Source: IDS-8 sp050738315 | GTDB taxonomy: Bacteria > Pseudomonadota > Gammaproteobacteria > Steroidobacterales > Woeseiaceae | NCBI GenBank assembly: GCA_050738315.1 | Contig: JBOHZD010000386.1 | Coordinates: forward strand, 1 to 6,355 | Direction: 5' to 3' | DNA length: 6,355 nucleotides | Part shown: positions 1 through 6,355 of the stretch, piece by piece | Numbering within the stretch: position 1 is the stretch's first letter | Layout: each line of letters starts with the position of its first letter | Notes under the pieces: generated by a model | Told to the model about the DNA's origin: nothing | Database searches by the model: none | What the model saw: only the letters and a program-made list of their open reading frames with translations | Position numbers and translations under genes: made by a program

Positions 1-1
1 G

Positions 2-676
2 AACAGGCCGCCAGCTACTTCTTTGCCACCGCCGGAAGACCTTTCTTCCGACATCGAGCTGCCGCCGTTGTCGGAAATCGAGTCATTCGCCCTGGCACAT
101 CATCCGCTGGTGCGCCAGATGGAGTTCAAACAACTTGCCGCAAGTGCCGAGATAACGATAGCGGAAAAGGAACGGTACCCGGAGTTCCGCATTACCGCCG
201 GCTACAACAGTTTGTGGGAAAACGTCGATGTGCGGCCGATGATTGGCGTATCCATCACTGTTCCTCTCAACCAGAGCAAGCGCAATGCCGAGATCGACGG
301 TGCTCGCGCACAGCTTCGGCGTTCCGGATATGCCCTGGAAAATTTGCAGGCAACACTGGCGGGCAATCTTGCCGCTGTGTACGCCGCCGCCGACGAAGCG
401 CGCCAATCGTCGATTCTCTTCCGCGACGAAGTCCTGCCGCTCGCCGAAGACACGTTGGTCGTTGCGCGCTCCGACTATGGGGCCGGAGAGGGTGACTTCC
501 TGAACGTCATCGCTGCAGAACGCAATCTGCTCGATATCAGACTGCGTCTCGCCCATTCCGAGGCGACCTTTTTTCAACGCGTGGCCGAACTGGGACACCT
601 CGCCGGCAGTTCCTATCCCTTCGATCTCTCGACTTCCGGCGACGGATTCGAAACCGAGGCGATCAGTCATGATTAA
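2..676 (+). CDS. TolC-family outer-membrane efflux channel, CusC/CzcC type (5' partial)
   Basis: This is the C-terminal half of an outer-membrane factor, the trimeric channel that lets a tripartite RND pump discharge metal outside the cell. The frame is open to the left edge, so the true start lies outside the window; about 225 residues are visible, against roughly 420-460 for the family. It shows the second of the two TolC-type repeats: a helix beginning near HHPLVRQ (about base 100), then the strand region ending in GVSITVPL (bases 244-267), where the family typically has a G-x-S-x-x-x-P-L/F pattern. Long alanine- and glutamate-rich alpha-barrel helices follow (about bases 285-600), including the typical Y/F-G-A-G-E-G-D-F-L turn. 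The signal peptide and lipobox cysteine, if any, are off the window. Its stop overlaps the adaptor start by 8 bases, which supports a CBA-type operon. CusC versus CzcC cannot be settled from this fragment; the pump downstream favours the Cus type. Confidence 0.9.
   Translation, partial: NRPPATSLPPPEDLSSDIELPPLSEIESFALAHHPLVRQMEFKQLAASAEITIAEKERYPEFRITAGYNSLWENVDVRPMIGVSITVPLNQSKRNAEIDGARAQLRRSGYALENLQATLAGNLAAVYAAADEARQSSILFRDEVLPLAEDTLVVARSDYGAGEGDFLNVIAAERNLLDIRLRLAHSEATFFQRVAELGHLAGSSYPFDLSTSGDGFETEAISHD
656..659 (+). promoter_or_regulatory. Ribosome binding site for the adaptor gene
   Basis: GAGG lies 9 bases before the ATG at 669, inside the end of the channel gene. It supports 669 as the adaptor start despite the 8-base overlap. 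Confidence 0.55.
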
Positions 677-2138
677 GAAATTGTTAACAATCGGCGTTGG
701 GGTCATCGCCGTCTTGCTTGTGGGATTCTGGCTCGGCGCACGGTTCTCCGATACGCCGACAGTCACGACCGCCGATTCGACCGAATCGCTGCCATATCGC
801 GCGGGGCCGTTTCGGTTCGGTGTTGAGCTCGAACCCGAAGCACCTGTCGTCGGCGAAAATCGTTTGCGTGTCGATGTGCGAAACGTCGAAGGCAAACCGG
901 TATCCGGCGTCGCTATCAAAGCCGTCGCTGAAATGGCGGCGATGGGTGCCATGCCTGCAATGCGAATGCCAACGGCCCTCCGCGAAGTCGCACCCGGCGT
1001 GTACGAAGGTTCGTTCAATCTGCCCATGGAGGGCGCATGGTCGCTAACGATGACGTTGAAGGCGCCCGATTCGCCGGAGCGTACCGTCGCCTTCGATATG
1101 GCGACGGGCCGAGCGGGCCTGGCGCCTGCCTCGGGTTTGCGCGGCGGTGGGGAGACGGACGTGGAGGAGGCGCCGCCCGGGACTGTTATCGTGGATTCCC
1201 GCCGCCGCCAGTTGATCGGTGTTACCACGGGCATTGCCGAAGTGCGACCGTTGACGCGGACTCTCCGCGCTGTCGGTCGGGTTGCCGCAGACCAGCGGCG
1301 ACTGACGGACGTGAGCCTCAAATACGAAGCCTGGGTCGAAGAATTGAACGCGGATTTCGTGGGCGCGCTCGTGGAGCGCGGCGACGTACTGTTTTCGGCG
1401 TACAGCCCCGACCTGTACGCAGCGCAACAGGAGTATCTCCAGACTTATAAACGCGACACGGCGTCAAACCTTCTTGCCGCGGCCAAACAGCGCCTTAAGT
1501 TCTGGGACGTTGACGAGACGTTCATTCGCGAGCTGGAGAAACGTGGCACGGCGGTGAAATACGTGCCTGTCCGTGCGCCGGCCAGCGGCACGATTGTAAT
1601 GAAGGACGTGGTCGAGGGCACCGCGCAACCGGCCGGCAAGACGCTGATGCGCATCGCCGATCTGTCGCAGGTCTGGATTGAAGCCGAAGTGTACGAAGCG
1701 GACCTGCCCCTCATAGAGGCGGGCATGGCCGTCGAAATGTCCTTGCCGTATCTGCCAAACCGGTCGTTTGAAGGAACCGTCGATTACATCTACCCCTGGC
1801 TTGCGGGAGAAAGCCGCGCCGGCAAGGTGCGCCTGTCGCTACCCAATCCGGAAGGCGTGCTCAAACCCGACATGTTCGCGGACGTGAAACTCAAGGCTCA
1901 ATTTCCGGAGAGTCTCGTGGTGCCGGACTCCGCCGTGATTTTCGCCGGAGAAACCCGGGTCGTGTTCGAAGACCTCGGCCACGGCCGGTTGGCGCCGCGT
2001 TTCGTCGAGACCGGACGGCAGGCGGACGGCTGGACCGAGATCGTGAAAGGTCTTGAGCCCGGCGACCGCGTGGTTACGTCCGGCAACTTTCTGATCGCAT
2101 CCGAAAGCCGCCTGAAATCGGGACTCGAGCAATGGTGA
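669..2138 (+). CDS. cusB: RND efflux periplasmic adaptor, CusB type, with N-terminal FixH/YtkA-like Met-rich domain
   Basis: This 489-residue membrane-fusion protein links the inner-membrane pump to the outer-membrane channel. It begins with a short KK-anchored hydrophobic helix (about residues 5-23), a signal anchor or signal peptide with no obvious lipobox. Residues about 47-145 look like a FixH/YtkA-type beta-sandwich: V-x-V-R-N-x-x-G-K-P strands, a methionine cluster (M89, M92, M95, M98, M100), then G-V-Y-E-G and G-A-W-S-L-T-M. The adaptor body follows: a barrel-sandwich half near 205-245 with the CusB-type YSPDLYAAQQEYL (245-257), a short helical hairpin (about 258-293), the second half VRAPASGTI (301-309), a beta-barrel (about 335-408, with LKPDMFADV) and a membrane-proximal domain to the end. 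No CusF-like C-terminal domain is present. The gene overlaps its upstream neighbour by 8 bases and the pump by 7. The adaptor family is certain; the identity of the N-terminal domain is a judgement from pattern. Confidence 0.92.
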   Translation: MIKKLLTIGVGVIAVLLVGFWLGARFSDTPTVTTADSTESLPYRAGPFRFGVELEPEAPVVGENRLRVDVRNVEGKPVSGVAIKAVAEMAAMGAMPAMRMPTALREVAPGVYEGSFNLPMEGAWSLTMTLKAPDSPERTVAFDMATGRAGLAPASGLRGGGETDVEEAPPGTVIVDSRRRQLIGVTTGIAEVRPLTRTLRAVGRVAADQRRLTDVSLKYEAWVEELNADFVGALVERGDVLFSAYSPDLYAAQQEYLQTYKRDTASNLLAAAKQRLKFWDVDETFIRELEKRGTAVKYVPVRAPASGTIVMKDVVEGTAQPAGKTLMRIADLSQVWIEAEVYEADLPLIEAGMAVEMSLPYLPNRSFEGTVDYIYPWLAGESRAGKVRLSLPNPEGVLKPDMFADVKLKAQFPESLVVPDSAVIFAGETRVVFEDLGHGRLAPRFVETGRQADGWTEIVKGLEPGDRVVTSGNFLIASESRLKSGLEQW

Positions 2139-5100
2139 ATGCCGCAGGTCCTTCCGAACGCCCACCGCCGCAAAGCGAAGGCAGCGGCTGGCTGCAGCAG
2201 CTGATCGCCTTCTGTGCACGCCGGCCATGGCTCACCGTCGTGACGGTCGCGGCTTTCGCGTTTGGCGGTTATGGCGCGCTGACCAATGCGCCGCTGGATG
2301 CCATTCCCGATCTGTCCGATGTGCAGGTCATCGTGTTCACCGAGTGGCCGGGCCGCAGCCCGGACCTGGTGGAAGACCAGATTACGTATCCGTTGACGAC
2401 AACGCTGCTGTCCGCGCCCGGCGTCAATTACGTGCGCGGTCAAAGCGATTTCGGCCTGTCGTTCGTGTACGTTATTTTCGACGACGGCGTGGACATGTAC
2501 TGGGCGCGTTCGCGGGTCCTGGAGTATCTCAACAGCGCGTTACCCGAGCTGCCCGAAGGCGTGACTCCGACGTTGGGACCGGATGCTACCGGCGTCGGTT
2601 GGGTGTATCAGTACGCTTTGCGCGATACGAGCGGGAAACACAATCTCGCTGACCTGCGTGCGCTGCAGGATTTCAACCTCCGCTACGCACTCGAATCCGT
2701 GGAGGGCGTGGCCGAAGTGGCATCGATCGGCGGATTCGAGCGCGAATATCAGATCGCTCTTGATCCGAACAAGCTCGCTGCCTACGACATCCCGCTCGAT
2801 CGCGTCATCGAAGCGGTCGGCGATTCCAACAACGACGTCGGTGGACGCGTTTTCGAAGTCGCCGGATTCGAGCAAATGATCCGCGGCCGCGGCTACGTGA
2901 ATTCCACCGACGACCTGGAAAAGGTCGTGCTCAAGGTCGCGCCCGGTGGCGTGCCGGTGACCCTGCAGGATGTCGGCCACGTCGCGCTCGGCCCGGCGAT
3001 GCAACGCGGGCAGGCCGAACTGGACGGCGAAGGCGTGACCGTCGGCGGAATCGTCGTCATGCGCTACGGCGGGAATGCACTGGAGGTGATCGAGAACATC
3101 AAGGAGCGTCTTGCCGAGATACGGCCCGGGTTGCCCGAAGGCGTTGAAATCGTACCGGTCTACGACCGTTCGATATTGATTAACGAGTCGATCGATACCC
3201 TCACGCGCACCCTGGTCGAAGAAATGATCATTGTGTCACTGGTGATCGTTGCGTTCCTGTTGCACGTGCGTTCGACGCTGGTCGCGGTCATCGCGTTGCC
3301 GGTCGCGGTATTGCTTGCGTTCATTCCGATGTACTTCCAGGGGCTGACGGCGAACATCATGTCCCTGGGCGGCATCGCGGTCGCGATCGGCGCCATGGTC
3401 GATGCGGCGATCGTCATCATCGAGAACATCCACAAGCGATTGCACCGCTGGCAAAGCGATGAAGCGGCGGCCGAAGAACGGTCGAAATCGCGCGTGCAAG
3501 TCGTGATCGAGGCGATGCAGGAAGTCGGGCCCAGCATTTTTTTCTCACTGCTCATCATCACCGTCTCGTTCCTGCCGATTTTCGCACTGGAAGCCACCGA
3601 GGGACGGCTGTTCAAGCCGCTGGCTTACACGAAGACGTATTCCATGGCGTTTGCGGCGCTCCTGTCCGTCACACTGGTACCAGCCCTCGCAGTATGGCTG
3701 ATCCGCGGGCGGGTTCGCGGCGAGAAGAGCCGGCTCAACCGATGGCTGATGGCAGGTTACGTACCCGTCGTGCGGCTTGTATCGCGTTTCCGCTGGGCTG
3801 TAATCGCCGCCGCAATGGTCGCTTTGGTCGTAACGGTGCCCGCTTTTCGCTCGCTGGGCAACGAATTCATGCCGCCGTTGAACGAAGGCACGATCCTTTA
3901 CATGCCGACGGCGCTGCCCGGTATGTCAATTACGGAAGCGACGCAAACCCTGCAGACGATGGATCGGATAATCAAACGCCTTCCGGAAGTGGAGCACGTG
4001 TTCGGCAAAGCCGGCCGCTCCACCAGTCCGACGGACCCCGCGCCGTTGTCGATGATGGAAATCGTAATCACTTTGAAGACTCAAGACCAATGGCGTGCAG
4101 GGATGACCTGGAACGACCTCATCCAGGAACTGGACCAGGCATTGCGTTTTCCCGGCATGCCGAACGTTTTCTGGATGCCCATTCAGACACGAACCGAAAT
4201 GCTGGCGACCGGCATTCGCTCGGCGCTCGGGATCAAGGTCTTCGGGCCGGATCTCGAGACGATCGAGGAAACTGCGGTGGAGATCGAGCGAGCCTTGCAG
4301 GAAGATCCACGAACGCAGGATCACACACGCAGTGCCTTTGCCGAACGTTCAACCGGCGGTTATTTTCTGGACTTCACAGTTGACCGCGAAGCCGCGGCGC
4401 GTCTGGGCCTGAACGTCCGCGATATCGAGCGGGTCTTGATGGCGGCCGTGGGCGGCACGGTGGTGTCGGAGACCGTCGAGGGACGCGAGCGATACAATAT
4501 CCTCGTGCGTTACGCGCGCGATTATCGCGATAACCTGGCGGCATTGGAGCGCGTGCTGGTACCGACGCCGACCGGTGCCCAGGTCCCCATCGCCCAGGTC
4601 ACCGATATCGGCTTCGAAACCGGACCGCCCATGATCCGAACCGAAGACGGTCAGCTGGTCGGCTTCGTGTTCGTTGACGTAAAGGATACGATCGGCATCG
4701 CCGATTACGTCGAACAGGCAAAGCAGGTGGTTGCCGGCAATGTCGACATACCGACCGGGTACCGGCTGGATTGGGCAGGGCAGTTCAAACACTTCGAGAG
4801 CGCCAAGGCCAAGCTGAAGGTTCTTGTGCCGCTCGGGCTGTTCCTGATCTTCTTCATGCTCATAATGCACCGCGGCTCGGTCATTGAGACACTGATCGTC
4901 ATGTTGAGTGTGCCGTTCTCGCTGATGGGGGCCGTCTGGCTGATCTGGTTGCTGGAATACAAGCTCAGTGTCGCCGTGTGGGTCGGCATGATCGCGGTGG
5001 CGGGCCTCGCGGTCGAACTCGGGCTCCTGATGATGGTGTACCTGGATCTTGCGTACCGGGATCGCCTGCAAGGCAACCGGCTTCGATCACGCGAAGACCT

Positions 5101-5353
5101 CGATATCGCCATCGAAGAGGGCGCCGGTCAACGCATACGCCCCATGCTCATGACCGGCCTCGCGCTGTTCATGGGCCTGATCCCCATCATGCTCAGCGAC
5201 GGCACAGGCGCCGATGTCATGAAACGCATCGCCGCACCGATGGTTGGCGGCGTCGTTTCGGCGTTGCTTATGGTCTTGATCGTATTCCCGGCTATCTTTT
5301 CGTTGTGGCGCGAAGACGCAACGCGCGAGACATTGAAAACACAGGATGGGTGA
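2132..5353 (+). CDS. cusA: Heavy-metal RND efflux pump, CusA/SilA type (Cu+/Ag+)
   Basis: This 1073-residue inner-membrane proton antiporter (E. coli CusA is 1047) drives the tripartite complex. It has the RND layout: one helix (about 31-50), a large periplasmic domain, six helices (about 360-572), a second periplasmic domain and five helices (about 896-1058). The fourth helix carries GGIAVAIGAMVDAAIVIIEN (413-432), close to the CusA pattern, with D424 and E431; E962 in AGLAVELG matches E939 of E. coli CusA. M591, M641 and M690 match the Cu/Ag-binding M573, M623 and M672, each at a constant offset of 18, which is the main reason to infer monovalent copper or silver. Other matches include PDLSDVQV, YWARSRVLEYLN, LGPDATGVGW and KRIAAPMVGG. 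Oddities: the relay lysine K984 is M1005, and the M410/M501 pair is I429/A520. About 18 extra N-terminal residues precede the usual start; a weak GGGA lies 8 bases before the ATG. It overlaps both neighbours. Confidence 0.96.
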   Translation: MVNAAGPSERPPPQSEGSGWLQQLIAFCARRPWLTVVTVAAFAFGGYGALTNAPLDAIPDLSDVQVIVFTEWPGRSPDLVEDQITYPLTTTLLSAPGVNYVRGQSDFGLSFVYVIFDDGVDMYWARSRVLEYLNSALPELPEGVTPTLGPDATGVGWVYQYALRDTSGKHNLADLRALQDFNLRYALESVEGVAEVASIGGFEREYQIALDPNKLAAYDIPLDRVIEAVGDSNNDVGGRVFEVAGFEQMIRGRGYVNSTDDLEKVVLKVAPGGVPVTLQDVGHVALGPAMQRGQAELDGEGVTVGGIVVMRYGGNALEVIENIKERLAEIRPGLPEGVEIVPVYDRSILINESIDTLTRTLVEEMIIVSLVIVAFLLHVRSTLVAVIALPVAVLLAFIPMYFQGLTANIMSLGGIAVAIGAMVDAAIVIIENIHKRLHRWQSDEAAAEERSKSRVQVVIEAMQEVGPSIFFSLLIITVSFLPIFALEATEGRLFKPLAYTKTYSMAFAALLSVTLVPALAVWLIRGRVRGEKSRLNRWLMAGYVPVVRLVSRFRWAVIAAAMVALVVTVPAFRSLGNEFMPPLNEGTILYMPTALPGMSITEATQTLQTMDRIIKRLPEVEHVFGKAGRSTSPTDPAPLSMMEIVITLKTQDQWRAGMTWNDLIQELDQALRFPGMPNVFWMPIQTRTEMLATGIRSALGIKVFGPDLETIEETAVEIERALQEDPRTQDHTRSAFAERSTGGYFLDFTVDREAAARLGLNVRDIERVLMAAVGGTVVSETVEGRERYNILVRYARDYRDNLAALERVLVPTPTGAQVPIAQVTDIGFETGPPMIRTEDGQLVGFVFVDVKDTIGIADYVEQAKQVVAGNVDIPTGYRLDWAGQFKHFESAKAKLKVLVPLGLFLIFFMLIMHRGSVIETLIVMLSVPFSLMGAVWLIWLLEYKLSVAVWVGMIAVAGLAVELGLLMMVYLDLAYRDRLQGNRLRSREDLDIAIEEGAGQRIRPMLMTGLALFMGLIPIMLSDGTGADVMKRIAAPMVGGVVSALLMVLIVFPAIFSLWREDATRETLKTQDG
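5343..5346 (+). promoter_or_regulatory. Possible ribosome binding site bearing on the CDF-like gene start
   Basis: AGGA sits 8 bases before the ATG at 5355. The in-frame ATG at 5346 has no comparable purine-rich site upstream. This favours initiation at 5355, one base after the pump's stop codon, over the longer 5346 reading. Only three residues are at stake. Confidence 0.45.
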
Positions 5354-6014
5354 AATGAGGGAAGAGTCACATCGCGGCGGTCACAGCTGTTGCGGAAAAC
5401 AGATCGATGTTGCTGCGCTGCACGCCCGGCAGCGCCATATCCTGATCATTGTCCTGGCGATAAACGCGGCAACCTTTTCGATGATGATCGTTTCGGCGAC
5501 GATCAGCGGGTCCTCGTCTTTACTATCCGGAGCGCTGGACAACTTTGGAGATGCAATTACGTATGCGCTGAGCCTGATGGTGGTCGGGGCAAGCGGCGCC
5601 GCAAAAGCACGGGTTGCACTCTTCAAGGGAGTGCTGATCTTCGGCGCCGCAGTTGCTGTGGCCGCTCAGATTGGCTGGGGTATTGCCCATCCCGATACAC
5701 CCGTTTTCGAAATCATGGGCGCAGCGGCACTCGTCAACCTCGGGGCGAACTCGATCTGTCTTTGGCTGTTGATGCCGCATCGGAACGGCGACGTGAATAT
5801 GTCCTCGGCGTGGGAGTGTTCGCGTAACGACGTAGGCGAAGGATTCGCCGTGCTCGCTGCCGCGCTCGCTGTTTGGGCGTTTGGTTCCGGCTGGCCCGAT
5901 CTGGCGATTGCAATCACTTTGCTGGCCTTGTTTATTCGCTCATCCATTCGCGTCGTTCGTGGAGCGTGGCGGGAACTGAAACTGGCCCCGCAGCCCGAAA
6001 ATGAACCAGGGTGA
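5346..6014 (+). CDS. Short CDF-like cation transporter (no C-terminal cytoplasmic domain)
   Basis: This 222-residue, six-helix inner-membrane protein resembles the transmembrane half of cation diffusion facilitators, which exchange divalent metal for protons. Predicted helices lie at about 30-50, 58-80, 89-110, 121-141, 164-180 and 184-202. The N-terminus before helix 1 carries H9, H13, C15 and C16, a plausible metal-capture tail. Helix 2 has the family-like S-G-S-S-S-L-L-S-G-A-L-D followed by N-F-G-D, giving D65 and D69 as a DxxxD half-site. At helix 5, where typical CDFs have HxxxD, there is SRNDVGE (159-165), so N161 and E165 fill those places. From memory, a family of similar short transporters with SRND at this point occurs in metal-resistance clusters, so this is probably a family trait. 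The cytoplasmic C-terminal domain of CzcD/FieF proteins (about 300 residues in all) is absent. The start may be 5355 rather than 5346; residue numbers here count from 5346. Substrate unknown. Confidence 0.85.
   Translation: MGEMREESHRGGHSCCGKQIDVAALHARQRHILIIVLAINAATFSMMIVSATISGSSSLLSGALDNFGDAITYALSLMVVGASGAAKARVALFKGVLIFGAAVAVAAQIGWGIAHPDTPVFEIMGAAALVNLGANSICLWLLMPHRNGDVNMSSAWECSRNDVGEGFAVLAAALAVWAFGSGWPDLAIAITLLALFIRSSIRVVRGAWRELKLAPQPENEPG
6008..6014 (+). promoter_or_regulatory. Ribosome binding site for the LtrA-family gene
   Basis: AGGGTGA ends 7 bases before the ATG at 6022 and includes the stop codon of the CDF-like gene. It is the best ribosome binding site in the window and selects 6022 over the in-frame ATG at 6001, which would need a 14-base overlap. 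Confidence 0.6.
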
Positions 6015-6021
6015 TGACTTC

Positions 6022-6355
6022 ATGATGAAGTTCGCTGCAGGCACGAATGTTCTGCGCACGAGAGACGCACACGAACACAGCAGAGTGACGTTCGTTGAAT
6101 TGTTCTTCGATCTGGTGTTCGTCTTTGCGATTACGCAGCTCTCCCACTCTTTGCTGGAGCACCTGACGACTGAGGGCGTCATGCAGGCGACGCTGCTGCT
6201 GATGGCGGTATGGTGGGTCTGGATCTACACCTCGTGGTTCACGAACTGGCTCGATCCGCAAAGAACGCCGGTGCGGCTCATGCTGTTTGTCCTCATGCTC
6301 GCCGGTCTGGTCCTTTCGACATCCATCCCGGAGGCCTTCGGGCCGCGAGGGCTCG
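6022..6355 (+). CDS. Low-temperature-requirement A (LtrA) family membrane protein (3' partial)
   Basis: The frame is open from the ATG at 6022 to the right edge, giving 111 residues of a protein usually near 380-400. The visible part is a strong LtrA-family match: a short LRTRDAHEHSRVTF lead (11-24), then the hallmark FVELFFDLVFVFAITQLSH (24-42), WWVWIYTSWFTNWLDP (64-79), RTPVR (81-85) and a third hydrophobic segment ending in SIPEAFG (101-107). Three membrane helices are visible (about 24-45, 52-72, 84-101). The family is named for a Listeria gene needed for growth in the cold; its biochemical activity is not established as far as I know, so no reaction is assigned. It starts 7 bases after the CDF-like stop, with a good ribosome binding site there, so it is probably co-transcribed with the efflux genes. 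A second ATG directly follows the first (6025) and could also serve. Family confidence is high; function is unknown. Confidence 0.88.
   Translation, partial: MMKFAAGTNVLRTRDAHEHSRVTFVELFFDLVFVFAITQLSHSLLEHLTTEGVMQATLLLMAVWWVWIYTSWFTNWLDPQRTPVRLMLFVLMLAGLVLSTSIPEAFGPRGL

Noticed and set aside
83..1321. A 412-codon open frame on the minus strand opposite the channel and adaptor genes.
   Set aside because: Its product is rich in R, S, T, A and P with no recognisable domain, and it runs opposite two well-supported genes. In GC-rich coding DNA such antisense frames arise by codon bias.
3537..3543. A run of seven T bases in the pump gene, a possible slippage site.
   Set aside because: It encodes part of a conserved helix (Ile-Phe-Phe) and the frame continues correctly on both sides. 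There is no sign of a frameshift or of a phase-variation tract.
3694..4383. A 229-codon plus-strand frame within the pump gene in another phase.
   Set aside because: It lies wholly within conserved pump sequence, has a compositionally biased translation without domains, and has no evident independent ribosome binding site.
4349..5071. A 240-codon open frame on the minus strand opposite the pump gene.
   Set aside because: Its translation is H-, D-, Q- and R-rich, as expected from the reverse complement of hydrophobic helix codons, and the opposite strand encodes conserved CusA sequence.
6001..6021. An upstream in-frame ATG for the LtrA gene at 6001.
   Set aside because: It would overlap the previous gene by 14 bases. 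The AGGGTGA site is well spaced for 6022, and the added residues do not resemble the usual LtrA N-terminus.
5354..6021. Possible terminator, promoter or mobile-element boundary around the change from pump to accessory genes.
   Set aside because: The junctions are an overlap and a 7-base gap. I saw no hairpin followed by a T tract, no terminal inverted repeats and no abrupt change in composition.

Overview
This is a fully coding, GC-rich window carrying five same-strand genes packed end to end. It looks like the distal part of a metal-efflux operon from a Gram-negative bacterium: a tripartite pump needs an outer membrane. Overall resemblance to Cus/Sil-type pumps suggests a proteobacterium, perhaps a gammaproteobacterium. 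That assignment is an inference from protein style, not from any taxonomic marker in the window.

Layout. Bases 2-676 hold the C-terminal half of a TolC-family outer-membrane channel (CusC/CzcC type), cut by the left edge. Bases 669-2138 encode the periplasmic adaptor (CusB type), with an unusual methionine-rich FixH/YtkA-like N-terminal domain. Bases 2132-5353 encode the inner-membrane RND pump (CusA type, heavy-metal efflux family). Bases 5346-6014 encode a short six-helix CDF-like cation transporter without the usual cytoplasmic domain. From 6022 to the right edge is the start of an LtrA-family membrane protein, cut by the window end. Successive genes overlap by 8, 7 and 8 bases or are 7 bases apart, so the cluster is probably one translationally coupled transcript. 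No intergenic stretch is long enough for a promoter or terminator, and I saw no RNA gene, insertion sequence, CRISPR array or repeat.

How they work together. The first three products would form an inner-membrane/periplasm/outer-membrane conduit that pumps metal out by proton antiport. The three methionines that bind Cu(I)/Ag(I) in E. coli CusA are all present, so monovalent copper or silver is the likely substrate. The CDF-like protein could move a cation across the inner membrane, but its substrate cannot be read from sequence. The role of LtrA is unknown.

The main points of interest are changes within a familiar system. The pump lacks the transmembrane lysine of the E. coli proton relay and one of its methionine stepping-stone pairs. 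The adaptor appears to have replaced the usual N-terminal methionine motif with a different Met-rich domain. The CDF-like protein has a non-canonical second half of its metal site. I do not see an entirely new system here.
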